Part shown: positions 1 to 8,053 of the stretch, piece after piece | Numbering within the stretch: the stretch's first letter is position 1 | Layout of the letters: every line of letters begins with the position of its first letter | From: Prevotella sp. UBA6994 | GTDB lineage: Bacteria > Bacteroidota > Bacteroidia > Bacteroidales > Bacteroidaceae | DNA length: 64,000 nucleotides | Assembly: GCA_002449845.1 (NCBI GenBank) | Contig: DJXW01000019.1 | Location: forward strand, 62,001 to 126,000 | Direction of reading: 5' to 3' | Notes under the pieces: generated by a model | What the model saw: only the letters and a program-made list of their open reading frames with translations | Told to the model about the DNA's origin: nothing | Databases searched by the model: none | Position numbers and translations under genes: made by a program

Positions 1-1945
1 TACCAGAGCCGGAAACGCCCGTAACTACAATGAGCTTGCCTAACGGAAACTCTACGTCCACGTTTTTCAGGTTGTTTCCCCTGGCACCATGAATCCAGAT
101 AGACTTCCCATTGCCTTTGCGTCGTTCTTGAGGAACCTCTATCTTCTCTTTGCCATTGAGAAACCTTGCGGTCAGTGTGTTGATGTCGTTGTTCATGATG
201 TCTTCAGGCTTTCCCTGAAACACAACCTCACCACCTTTTCTTCCAGCCCGTGGTCCGATATCAACGAGGTAATCGGAATGAAGCATCATGTCTTTATCGT
301 GCTCTACCACGATGACCGTGTTGCCCATGTCACGCAATTGCTTGAGTGAGGAGATGAGACGTTGGTTGTCGCGTTGGTGCAATCCGATGGATGGTTCGTC
401 TAATATATACAGCACATTGACCAATTGGGAACCGATTTGCGTAGCCAATCGTATGCGTTGGCTCTCACCACCCGACAAACTGGCAGACTGGCGATTGAGG
501 GTGAGATAGTCTAATCCCACCTCTAACAGGAACTCCACGCGAGAGCGCAATTCCTTGACAATCTCATGGGCAATCTTCTGTTGCATGGGTTCCATGTGCT
601 CCTCTACATGCATCAGCCAATCGCGAAGGTCAGTGATGTCGAGGTTGGCAACCTCAGAGATGTTCTTGTCCCATATACGATAGGAGAGAGATTCTCTTTT
701 CAACCTCGCCCCATGACATTCGGGACAGGTGCAGACAGCCAAGAATTGATCTGCCCATTTCTGCCCGGCAGAAGAATCGTCGTTGTCCATCACGTTGCGG
801 AGATACTTGATCACTCCGTCGAAGGCAATGAAATAGTCGCTTGAGGTATGTACCAATTCCTTGTTGATACGCACGTTCTCCAAGGAGCCATACAAAATCT
901 CATCCATTGCCTCTTGGGGAATGTCCTTCACGGGAGTATGTAAGTCGCATTCGTACTTTTGGAGGATAGCGTCTATTTGCCAGAATATCATCTGGTTCTT
1001 GTATCTTCCCAAAGGGATGATGGCACCTTTGTGAATGCTTTGCTTGCTGTCAGGGATGACCTTCTCCATGTCTATCTCATTGATGACACCCAATCCCTTG
1101 CATTTGGGACAAGCCCCTTCGGGAGAGTTGAACGAGAAGATGTTTGGGGCAGGCTCACCGTAGGAAAGACCAGTGATGGGATCCATGAGGCGTTTGGAGA
1201 AGTTGCGCACACTTTCCGTGTCCTTATCCATGATCATGATGATTCCATCACCTTGTTTCATTGCCACTTGAACGCTTTTCTTCAGCCGCTCATCGTCCTT
1301 GCCTTGTACCTTTAACTTATCGATAACCACTTCGATGTTGTGGTTTTTGTAACGGTCAACCTTCATTCCCCTGGTAATCTCTACCACCTGTCCGTCAACA
1401 CGCATATATAAGTAGCCTTTTCTGCGCATACTCTCGAAGAGCTCACGGTAATGTCCTTTGCGTTGCCTCACCAAAGGAGCGAGAATGAAGATGGGCTTGT
1501 CGATATAATGGGTGAGAATCATTTCCAATACCTGTTCCTCAGTGTATTTCACCATTTTCTCACCCGTCATGTAACTGTAAGCCGTACCAGCACGTGCGTA
1601 GAGCAAGCGCAGATAGTCGTAGATTTCTGTCGTGGTGCCTACGGTGGAGCGTGGGTTTTTGTTGGTAGTCTTCTGCTCGATGCTGATGACAGGACTCAAC
1701 CCCGTAATCTTATCCACGTCGGGTCGTTGCAATCCTCCTAAGAAGTTGCGGGCGTATGCAGAGAATGTCTCGATGTATCTTCGTTGACCTTCGGCAAAGA
1801 TGGTGTCGAAAGCCAATGATGACTTACCCGAACCAGATAGTCCGGTGATGACAGTCAGGGAATTGCGCGGAATCTCTACGTCGATGTTCTTGAGGTTATG
1901 AACGCGTGCTCCCCAAACATTAATCTTCTCGTCTTCTCTTTGCAT
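1..1945 (-). CDS. uvrA: Excinuclease ABC subunit A (UvrA), 3' end outside window
   Basis: UvrA is the DNA-damage recognition ATPase of nucleotide excision repair and works in the cytoplasm with UvrB and UvrC. Translating the minus strand from the ATG at 1945 gives [18 protein letters not shown], then Walker [20 protein letters not shown]. Further on are zinc-binding cysteine pairs ([19 protein letters not shown]), the ABC signature [12 protein letters not shown] and the Walker B/D-loop region [17 protein letters not shown] second Walker A (GVSGSGKS) is reached right at the window edge, so about the last third is missing. The gene begins 25 nt after the T9SS-sorted gene at 1971-2699 and may share its transcript. 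The family assignment is very secure; nothing looks broken in the visible part. Confidence 0.97.
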   Translation of the reverse strand, partial: MQREDEKINVWGARVHNLKNIDVEIPRNSLTVITGLSGSGKSSLAFDTIFAEGQRRYIETFSAYARNFLGGLQRPDVDKITGLSPVISIEQKTTNKNPRSTVGTTTEIYDYLRLLYARAGTAYSYMTGEKMVKYTEEQVLEMILTHYIDKPIFILAPLVRQRKGHYRELFESMRRKGYLYMRVDGQVVEITRGMKVDRYKNHNIEVVIDKLKVQGKDDERLKKSVQVAMKQGDGIIMIMDKDTESVRNFSKRLMDPITGLSYGEPAPNIFSFNSPEGACPKCKGLGVINEIDMEKVIPDSKQSIHKGAIIPLGRYKNQMIFWQIDAILQKYECDLHTPVKDIPQEAMDEILYGSLENVRINKELVHTSSDYFIAFDGVIKYLRNVMDNDDSSAGQKWADQFLAVCTCPECHGARLKRESLSYRIWDKNISEVANLDITDLRDWLMHVEEHMEPMQQKIAHEIVKELRSRVEFLLEVGLDYLTLNRQSASLSGGESQRIRLATQIGSQLVNVLYILDEPSIGLHQRDNQRLISSLKQLRDMGNTVIVVEHDKDMMLHSDYLVDIGPRAGRKGGEVVFQGKPEDIMNNDINTLTARFLNGKEKIEVPQERRKGNGKSIWIHGARGNNLKNVDVEFPLGKLIVVTGVSGSG

Positions 1946-1970
1946 GGTGGTTGGTGGTGAGGTCAGTATA

Positions 1971-2699
1971 TTATGGAGTGGTAGTGTTGTTGTTTTCCTT
2001 CTCAATGAATCCACGCAAGAGGTTCACGTCAGTCTTGATGTTGAATTTTCTACCATCAGCCCCTCTTGCCTTCACGAGGCAGAAATAAACACCATCTTTC
2101 ACGGGCTTACCTTTATACGTGCCATCCCATTCGCCAGAAGGGTCGTGCCACTCATAGAGCTTCTGTCCCCAACGATTGAAGATATAAGCATGAAACTCCA
2201 CGATAGATTTGTACCCCTCCTTGGCGCGGTAGGTGTTGTTGTATTGGTCATTGTTGGGTGAGAATGCGTTAGGCATTTCCAGTTTGCTCTCGTAAATGGA
2301 AATGTTGAAAGGTAGAACTCCTGGGTTTTCAGACCAATATACCTTGTCGTATTTCACGGTATCCGTGCCGTTGATGAAAGTAGCATAGAGCGTGATACGG
2401 TGAGCGCCAGCCGTAGTGAAGGTGTATTCCGTTTCTTCCTCATACCTGACAAGGTAAGGAGTGTCCTCTTGTCCTTCTGTATAGAAACGCCATTCGTATG
2501 TGGCATTGTAATCGCCCACGTTAGAAGGGTTAGCTGCAAAATGTCCAGTAACGGGCGCAGAGAATGAAGAACCCTCATCTGTTTTTTCAGCTGTCTCATC
2601 ATAGGTGGCAGTAGGATTGACAGACGGAACTCCTTGTGCGTGAATGGCAATGCTTGTCAATATGAATACCAAAAGAGTATAGATATTATTTGCTTTCAT
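1971..2699 (-). CDS. Secreted PKD-like protein with T9SS type B (gliding-motility) C-terminal domain
   Basis: About 242 aa. I chose the ATG at 2699 because MKANNIYTLLVFILTSIAIHA then begins as a normal signal peptide; an upstream in-frame start would add 14 residues ahead of it. Residues about 45-140 read like a PKD/Ig-like fold (TYEWRFYTEG, YTFTTAGAHRITLYA). The C-terminal ~90 residues are the gliding-motility-associated C-terminal domain (MPNAFSPNNDQYNNTY, FNRWGQKLYEW, WDGTYKGKPVKDGVYF). In Bacteroidetes this domain directs export by the type IX secretion system, so the product is probably surface-exposed or released. There is no catalytic motif. It lies just upstream of uvrA on the same strand and downstream of tRNA-Lys. 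The role of the N-terminal part is unknown. Confidence 0.85.
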   Translation of the reverse strand: MKANNIYTLLVFILTSIAIHAQGVPSVNPTATYDETAEKTDEGSSFSAPVTGHFAANPSNVGDYNATYEWRFYTEGQEDTPYLVRYEEETEYTFTTAGAHRITLYATFINGTDTVKYDKVYWSENPGVLPFNISIYESKLEMPNAFSPNNDQYNNTYRAKEGYKSIVEFHAYIFNRWGQKLYEWHDPSGEWDGTYKGKPVKDGVYFCLVKARGADGRKFNIKTDVNLLRGFIEKENNNTTTP

Positions 2700-2735
2700 C
2701 ATTATAAGTAGAATGGGGTTAGTTGATAAAACAAA

Positions 2736-2764
2736 TCGCAAGATGAAAATACTTTCACTTGCGA
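2736..2764 (-). terminator. Probable intrinsic terminator after tRNA-Lys
   Basis: TCGCAAG at 2736-2742 pairs with CTTGCGA at 2758-2764, and TGAAA at 2744-2748 pairs with TTTCA at 2753-2757, with one bulged base. On the minus strand the hairpin is followed by TTTGTTTTATC. It lies 28 nt past the tRNA 3' end and before the T9SS gene. Confidence 0.6.
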
Positions 2765-2791
2765 CTTGATTCTTTTTTTTACTTTCCTTTG

Positions 2792-2864
2792 TACACCCTT
2801 AGGGATTCGAACCCTAGACCCACTGATTAAGAGTCAGTTGCTCTACCAACTGAGCTAAGGGTGC
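2792..2864 (-). tRNA. tRNA-Lys (anticodon CTT)
   Basis: 73-nt cloverleaf on the minus strand. The acceptor stem GCACCCT pairs with AGGGTGT (first pair G-T wobble). The D-arm is GCTCAGTTGGTAGAGC. The anticodon stem ACTGA/TCAGT encloses loop CTCTTAA, giving anticodon CTT (Lys, codon AAG). The T-arm is AGGGTTCGAATCCCT. CCA is not encoded, so the tail depends on the CCA-adding enzyme found at 25.6 kb. Confidence 0.96.
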
Positions 2865-2889
2865 AGCAACCATTTTTCTTTAGCGGTTG

Positions 2890-2921
2890 CAAAGGTATGA
2901 ATTTATTTTTTCTCCACCAAA
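2890..2921 (-). promoter_or_regulatory. Bacteroidetes-type promoter for tRNA-Lys
   Basis: On the minus strand TTTG (2921-2918) is followed after 20 nt by TACCTTTG (2897-2890), which fits the TTTG/TAnnTTTG consensus. The box ends 25 nt upstream of the tRNA 5' end. Confidence 0.65.
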
Positions 2922-2976
2922 TTTTTTCGCCAAATTTTTATCCAAGAGTGATGATTTGTTGCATAATTGCCCAAAA

Positions 2977-5900
2977 TCATTGTTCTAAGATGGAAAATTC
3001 AGCACCTGTAGCGAAGTCTTGACCATCTTGTGAACTCAAGGCATTGAATCTGAGATAGCGGGCTTTCACGGGTTGAGAGAAGAGAATTTTCTTCTCTTTC
3101 TTGTCGTTGGCAAACGTTCCTTGGCAAATAGGGTATCCCCATGTCTTACCATCGTTGCTCACTTGAATGCTGTATTCCTTGATGTTTCCGTTGCTACTGT
3201 CTTGACGTGGAAGATACGCAAATCCTTTCAACATCTTCGTCGTTCCGCAATCAAAGTCCACCCAGTGGGGATAGTTGGCTACCGTTACGCTCCACATCGT
3301 ATGCCAGTAGGTGTTGGGGTTTCCGTCCACCAAGTGTTCGGCATTGCCTTCGCCACTCTCTACGCTGGAGGCAAAAGATACAGTCACAGGGATATGGTCG
3401 ATGCGTTCAAATTCCTTGCTGTTCACTATCCACTCACAGCCTTGCTCGTATGCCTTCACCGTACCGCCATTGCGCAGGTTAAACGTTCCTGTGTAACGTT
3501 GGGGTTTGGAAGAGCGTTTCTTGTTCTTGGCATTTGTCCCGTCATTGACAAGGAAATAAATGGGCTGATGATTTTCCTTCGTGGAAGAAATGGCAACGTT
3601 GCCTTCTGCGTCTCGCTCAATGATGAGTGGAGCTGGTCCTGCTGGTTGCACCATTGATGGCTTGTTGGTGGCTGGTCGGATGATGAAGGCAAAGGTGTGA
3701 GGCGTTGCCTTGACGCGGTCGTATTCTAACGGAGCACCTTGTCCGCAACTGTTTCCACCCAGACCTGTGATGGCGATGTCGAGATGAAGCGTGTTGTGAT
3801 TGCTGATGGGCAGCTCATGCGGATGTTTGGCTTGAGCCAGTTCTTGCGCAGTCCAAGGCAGGATGGAGAACGACATCTTGTCTTTGGGCATCAGCAATAA
3901 GCCCTTGCCTTGGTCGTTTGTCAACTGGCAGTAACGGGTGTCTTGGTGATTGCCCATGTCTTGTGGCTTGGGGAAGTTTTCAAACTCTTTCTCCACCTTA
4001 TTATTATATATACGTATGAACTGACCGCTCTTTCTGTCGGGATAGTTGTCGATAGGACCACGACCGTAGTAGGTGAGGTTGTTCAACGACTTGGGCAAGC
4101 GGATGCTGTAACCCAACCGTGGCAATACCACCGTGGGATTGTTGGACGTGATGGCTGATTGTACCTCAATGGTTCCATCAGCATAAACGGTATAGATAAT
4201 GTTGTTTTGGAAACAGAAGTCGTTTCCGTCTGCTTGTGATTGGGTGGTAAAGGCAAGGCTCACCGAACCGTCTTCGTTTACATGCTTGTTCCATGACAAT
4301 ACTTTCTGTTGCAGACGGTCCAGACCGTGCTGATACCACGATGTCTGTCCCCAGTTGTCGTTGTTGACGGGCGCACGGAAAGCATCGAGCAGTAATCCAT
4401 CATGACCGTCAATCATTTCCTCATTGCCATATTGCAAACTGTATATAGTGCCTTTTTTCAAATCGAACGAAACATGGAATTGGTTTCCGTCAGACAAGTT
4501 GAGCAGGTCGTTTGTTGGCTCAGACAGTTGCAAGGTTCCTTTCATGGAGAGGGCAGGGCGTTGTTCAGCCTGTTTTACCATCAATTGTTCGTCTGCCTGT
4601 ACGAACCCGCTCTTTGCCCAAGGTGTATCGTGTTTCTGCCTAAACTCAATGGTGAGGAAATACTCACGGTGGTCGAGAGCTTGGGGATTGAGACCATCTA
4701 TGCTGACCGTCTTATGCTTGCGGGGTGCAATGCTTCCCACTTCAATCTTTCCTTCCTTGACCTTCTCGCCATCAGCTTCCAATGTGTAGAAACAATCGTA
4801 AGAACTCAAGTCGTCGGTATAGTAGTTCTTGTTGAAGATGTCGATGGTCCCAGTCTTCTCGTCGTTCCATTTAATGCCAATGTTTTGGTACACTTTCTTC
4901 ACCTCGTAATATTGTGGCTTAGGTTCCATATCGCCAAAGATGATTCCGTTCATCACAAACTCCCGATCATTCGGCGTGTCTCCGAAATCACCGCCGTAGG
5001 CCAAGTATTTGATGGTTGAATTACGATGGTTGATGGGGGAAGTTGTCGCTAATGGCGAGGATGAAGTTGCGAGGGAAGATGTACTTCCTTCCTTCGTCCT
5101 TTCGTTCTGACTTCCTCCATCGTAATTCCTCCTTCCTCCATAATTATAAAGGCTCTGGTCAATCCAGTCCCAGATGGCTCCGCCACAGAAGAAGTTGGTA
5201 GATTCGATAGCCTCCCAATAGTCGATGAGGTTTCCTACTGCATTTCCCATGGAGTGAGCGTATTCCGAGATGTGGAAGGGATATTTGATGTTCATGTTGC
5301 CTTTCACAGCCGAACGCACCCAGTTCACGGATGGGTATTGGTTACTGCCCATGTCAACGATGTCGTTGTTGCGCTCATATTGCACGGGACGACTGGTGTC
5401 GAATGCCTTTACCGCAGCGTAGGATGCCTTGAAGTTGTCGCCAGGACCAGCCTCGTTTCCTAAACTCCAGATGGCAATACAGGGGTCGTTCACACGTGAG
5501 TGTGCCAACTCCATCATCCTGGCGATGTGTGCGGGTCTCCATTCTATCGGGTGGGAGAGAGAAGCCTCACCGTAGTAGTATTCATGACTTTCCAAGTTTG
5601 CCTCAGCCTCTAACCAAATACCGTATTTGTTGCAGAGGTAATAGAAATATGGGTCGTAAGAGTAATGCGAGGTACGCACGTGGTTGATATTGGCTCGTTT
5701 CATCATCATCACTTCCTCGCGCATCTGCTCACGGGTAATGGCGTGACCAGTGGCAGGGTTCGTTTCGTGGCGGTTTACACCTTTCAACTTCAATGGCTTC
5801 CCGTTGATGAGGAAATACCTGCCTGCCAATCCAAACTCGTCTTCAGAAGCAGGCACGTCCTTGATTTCCACTGTGCGGAAACCTACTTGTGTGGAAACTA

Positions 5901-7053
5901 CTTCCTTCACGCGACCTTTCTTGTCTTTGAGCTTGGCTACGAGCACGTAAAGGTTGGGTTCCTCGCTGGTCCATGTCTTGACGTTGTTGACGGTGATAGA
6001 TGCCGTTCCGATGCAAGTGGTGTTGGGAGCCATTCCACGGTCAGAGCCCGTATCCTTTTCTGTCATGATTTGGCAATCTACGAGTTCGTTGTCATCAGCA
6101 TAGAGTTTGTTGGCGTATAATTCATATTCTACCTTATATCCCTTGACTGTTTTGGTGCTTAGGTTCTCCAAGGTGGTTTCTATCTTCATGTTACCATCCG
6201 CTTGCGCATGAACCACGAGGTCTTGGATGTGTACCTTCGGTGTGGCATAAACGTTCACCGAACGGAAGATACCTGGCAGACGGAACATATCTTGTGCTTC
6301 GAGGAACGAACCGTCGGAATTGCGATATACTTCCACGCTGATGGAATTGTCGCCTATGTGTGCAAAGCGGGTGATGTCGAAACGTGCCGCATCACGGGAG
6401 TTCTTGGAAAATCCCACATATTGTCCGTTCACCCACAGGTAGAAGAATGAATCCACACCGTCAAACTCCACGAACAATTCTTCTCCCTTCCACGTCTTGG
6501 GAATGGTGAAGGTTCGACGATAAGAGCCCACCTCATTGCGGTATTTGTATGTGGTCCAGTTGGTGGGAGGGGTGCGCATCACGCCTTCTCGCCAATCGTC
6601 TTTCTTCACTTGGTGGTAGAAGATGACGGGTTGGTTCACGTAGATAGGTGTGCCGTATTTTTGGCTACCGTCTTGCTGTATGCCTATGATGTTCCAGTTG
6701 GAGGGGACGATGACATCGTCCCAGACGGAACAGTCGAAGGTTGGGAGATAGAAGTCTTTAGGGCGCTCGTCGGGGGTCTTGGCGAAATGGAATTTCCATG
6801 TGCCGTTGAGACTCATGCGATGCGAGCTGTACTCTGGCAATACGTGGCGAGCCTCTTCTACGTTAGCGAACGAGGCAAACCATGCACGGGGTTGCAGCTT
6901 ATTGTAACCCAACAGCATGGGCGATTGCCATTCTTCTCCCGTGGGAGCCTTGTCGTTACCATATTGAAAACCTTCCAGAGGTTTATTGTCGGCATGAGCG
7001 ACAAGAGTGAAGCACCACAATAAGGATGCTATGAATAGTTTGGTCTTTGTCAT
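2977..7053 (-). CDS. Secreted GH2 beta-galactosidase with C-terminal F5/8 type C domain
   Basis: 1358 aa with signal peptide (MTKTKLFIASLLWCFTLVAHA). The order is an N-terminal jelly-roll (about 30-250), Ig-like domain, TIM barrel, second Ig-like domain, beta-galactosidase small-chain domain (about 830-1120) and a final ~140 aa discoidin-like F5/8C carbohydrate-binding domain (HLVDGNPNTYWHTMWS). Known GH2 motifs are intact: IWSLGNEAG with acid/base E534 and HISEYAHSMGN with nucleophile E597. It should cleave terminal beta-galactosides in the periplasm or at the surface. Odd feature: about 43 low-complexity residues (roughly 635-678, rich in S, T, N) interrupt a normally compact barrel loop between SLYNY and KYLAYGGDFGD. 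They are encoded by the repeat at 5011-5140. No SusC/D pair is adjacent, and a strong promoter lies just upstream, so the gene looks monocistronic. Confidence 0.92.
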   Translation of the reverse strand: MTKTKLFIASLLWCFTLVAHADNKPLEGFQYGNDKAPTGEEWQSPMLLGYNKLQPRAWFASFANVEEARHVLPEYSSHRMSLNGTWKFHFAKTPDERPKDFYLPTFDCSVWDDVIVPSNWNIIGIQQDGSQKYGTPIYVNQPVIFYHQVKKDDWREGVMRTPPTNWTTYKYRNEVGSYRRTFTIPKTWKGEELFVEFDGVDSFFYLWVNGQYVGFSKNSRDAARFDITRFAHIGDNSISVEVYRNSDGSFLEAQDMFRLPGIFRSVNVYATPKVHIQDLVVHAQADGNMKIETTLENLSTKTVKGYKVEYELYANKLYADDNELVDCQIMTEKDTGSDRGMAPNTTCIGTASITVNNVKTWTSEEPNLYVLVAKLKDKKGRVKEVVSTQVGFRTVEIKDVPASEDEFGLAGRYFLINGKPLKLKGVNRHETNPATGHAITREQMREEVMMMKRANINHVRTSHYSYDPYFYYLCNKYGIWLEAEANLESHEYYYGEASLSHPIEWRPAHIARMMELAHSRVNDPCIAIWSLGNEAGPGDNFKASYAAVKAFDTSRPVQYERNNDIVDMGSNQYPSVNWVRSAVKGNMNIKYPFHISEYAHSMGNAVGNLIDYWEAIESTNFFCGGAIWDWIDQSLYNYGGRRNYDGGSQNERTKEGSTSSLATSSSPLATTSPINHRNSTIKYLAYGGDFGDTPNDREFVMNGIIFGDMEPKPQYYEVKKVYQNIGIKWNDEKTGTIDIFNKNYYTDDLSSYDCFYTLEADGEKVKEGKIEVGSIAPRKHKTVSIDGLNPQALDHREYFLTIEFRQKHDTPWAKSGFVQADEQLMVKQAEQRPALSMKGTLQLSEPTNDLLNLSDGNQFHVSFDLKKGTIYSLQYGNEEMIDGHDGLLLDAFRAPVNNDNWGQTSWYQHGLDRLQQKVLSWNKHVNEDGSVSLAFTTQSQADGNDFCFQNNIIYTVYADGTIEVQSAITSNNPTVVLPRLGYSIRLPKSLNNLTYYGRGPIDNYPDRKSGQFIRIYNNKVEKEFENFPKPQDMGNHQDTRYCQLTNDQGKGLLLMPKDKMSFSILPWTAQELAQAKHPHELPISNHNTLHLDIAITGLGGNSCGQGAPLEYDRVKATPHTFAFIIRPATNKPSMVQPAGPAPLIIERDAEGNVAISSTKENHQPIYFLVNDGTNAKNKKRSSKPQRYTGTFNLRNGGTVKAYEQGCEWIVNSKEFERIDHIPVTVSFASSVESGEGNAEHLVDGNPNTYWHTMWSVTVANYPHWVDFDCGTTKMLKGFAYLPRQDSSNGNIKEYSIQVSNDGKTWGYPICQGTFANDKKEKKILFSQPVKARYLRFNALSSQDGQDFATGAEFSILEQ
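5011..5140. repeat. In-frame palindromic low-complexity element inside the GH2 gene
   Basis: A roughly 130-bp block that keeps the reading frame. It has a perfect 12-bp terminal inverted repeat, GAATTACGATGG (5018-5029) and CCATCGTAATTC (5117-5128). A central hairpin is made by GGAAG (5074-5078) and CTTCC (5084-5088). The left part reads in heptamers (gatggtt gaattac gatggtt). The same words, in the same order, occur in the pnuC gene (7612-7822), where they also stay in frame. The resulting peptide is serine/threonine/asparagine-rich and is absent from the GH2 fold as generally known. Confidence 0.8.
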
Positions 7054-7132
7054 GTGTATCTGAGGTTAGTGTTTTTTATTTCAATTTTGTTTCATGAAAT
7101 CACCATTGTTGGATGAGTTTCAATTAACATGG

Positions 7133-7163
7133 CAAAGGTAAACAATATATTTCGTTTTTCAAA
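7133..7163 (-). promoter_or_regulatory. Promoter of the GH2 beta-galactosidase gene
   Basis: On the minus strand TTTG (7163-7160) and TACCTTTG (7140-7133) are separated by 19 nt, matching the Bacteroidetes consensus. The box ends about 80 nt before the start codon. Confidence 0.65.
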
Positions 7164-7286
7164 ATGATATGTAGGTTTTATTTCAATTTTAAGGATAGGC
7201 TTGCAACACGCAAACCTATCCCCTACAACTGACAAAAGCTATAATTACGTATCAGGGACATAACTATTGCCATTATGATTAGTGGT

Positions 7287-8042
7287 TTAGTTTTCTGCTA
7301 ACTGTTTTTTCCATTTATAATATCCGGCAATGGCGATGATGACATAAAGCCCATAGAGTGAAGCCTTGAACGGAATGTCTTTGTAGAAATACAACACGCA
7401 CGTTACTACATCAACGACAATCCAGATAAGCCATTGCTCCAAATACTTACGCGCCAACGCCCAAATGCCCACCATGCTCAATGCCGTGGTAAAGCTGTCG
7501 GCGATGGGTACGCGTGAGTCGGTGTAAGTAACCAATAACCACCAGATGGTTGCCCAAATGGCAAGTGTGCCTATCGTCCACGGTAAGATATACTTTCGCT
7601 CAAAGTGAGTGCATTTGAAGGATGAATTAGGATGGTCGATGGTTGAAGTTGTCGCTGAAGGCGAGGGTTGATGTTCGATGGTTGAATTACGATGTTCGAT
7701 GGTTGAATTTGGAAGTGTTTCGCTTGTCAGCGAGGACGAAGTTGTGAGGGAAGATGTACTTCCATCCTGCGGCTCAGCCGCACCCCTTCCTCCTTCGTAA
7801 TTCTTCCTTCCTCCTTCAAAAAACTTCCACATGATGAAGCCATAGAAGGACATTCCGAGATAGTAGAACTCCATGCCGCAGTCGGCATAGAGTCCTTTTT
7901 GGTAACAGAGTACGATTCCCAAGGATTCCATCAGGATTCCCACCAACCACAACCAGATGCTTGCCTTGTATTCCAGGATGATATAGACAAGTCCTAAGAC
8001 TGTGGTGGTGATGTCAAGCCAATATTCTCGTAGAAAGTCCAT
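7287..8042 (-). CDS. pnuT: PnuC-family transporter, probably PnuT for thiamine or precursors
   Basis: 251 aa inner-membrane protein of the PnuC family, which facilitates uptake of vitamin precursors. Hydrophobic segments are seen at about 10-30, 30-50, 52-72 and four more after residue 150 (ILPWTIGTLAIWATIWWLLV, LIWIVVDVVTCVLYFY, SLYGLYVIIAIAGYYKW). The WIVVDVV segment is typical of the family. It starts 11 nt after a TonB receptor gene whose leader is a TPP riboswitch. In Bacteroidetes that context is known for thiamine transport, so PnuT is inferred rather than nicotinamide-riboside PnuC. Odd feature: about 70 low-complexity residues (74-144, with NSTIEHR-NSTIEHQ repeats) are inserted in a loop, encoded by the repeat at 7612-7822. 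No thiamine pyrophosphokinase gene follows. Confidence 0.85.
   Translation of the reverse strand: MDFLREYWLDITTTVLGLVYIILEYKASIWLWLVGILMESLGIVLCYQKGLYADCGMEFYYLGMSFYGFIMWKFFEGGRKNYEGGRGAAEPQDGSTSSLTTSSSLTSETLPNSTIEHRNSTIEHQPSPSATTSTIDHPNSSFKCTHFERKYILPWTIGTLAIWATIWWLLVTYTDSRVPIADSFTTALSMVGIWALARKYLEQWLIWIVVDVVTCVLYFYKDIPFKASLYGLYVIIAIAGYYKWKKQLAEN
7612..7822. repeat. In-frame repeat element inside pnuT, sister of the GH2 element
   Basis: About 210 bp in frame. It shares with the GH2 copy the words gaagttgtcgct, ggcgagg, gaattacgatg and gagggaagatgtacttcc. The end arms GAATTACGATG (7684-7694) and CTTCGTAATTC (7793-7803) are inverted. Inside are a 21-nt unit repeated about twice (7670-7710, three heptamers each) and a GCGGCT/AGCCGC hairpin (7769-7781). 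It encodes the serine/threonine-rich loop of the transporter. Confidence 0.8.
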
Positions 8043-8053
8043 TGTTTGTTATC

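Noticed and set aside
2977..7053. Numerous long antisense ORFs within the beta-galactosidase region
   Set aside because: They mirror codon structure of the real gene, lack domains and start signals, and were treated as shadows.
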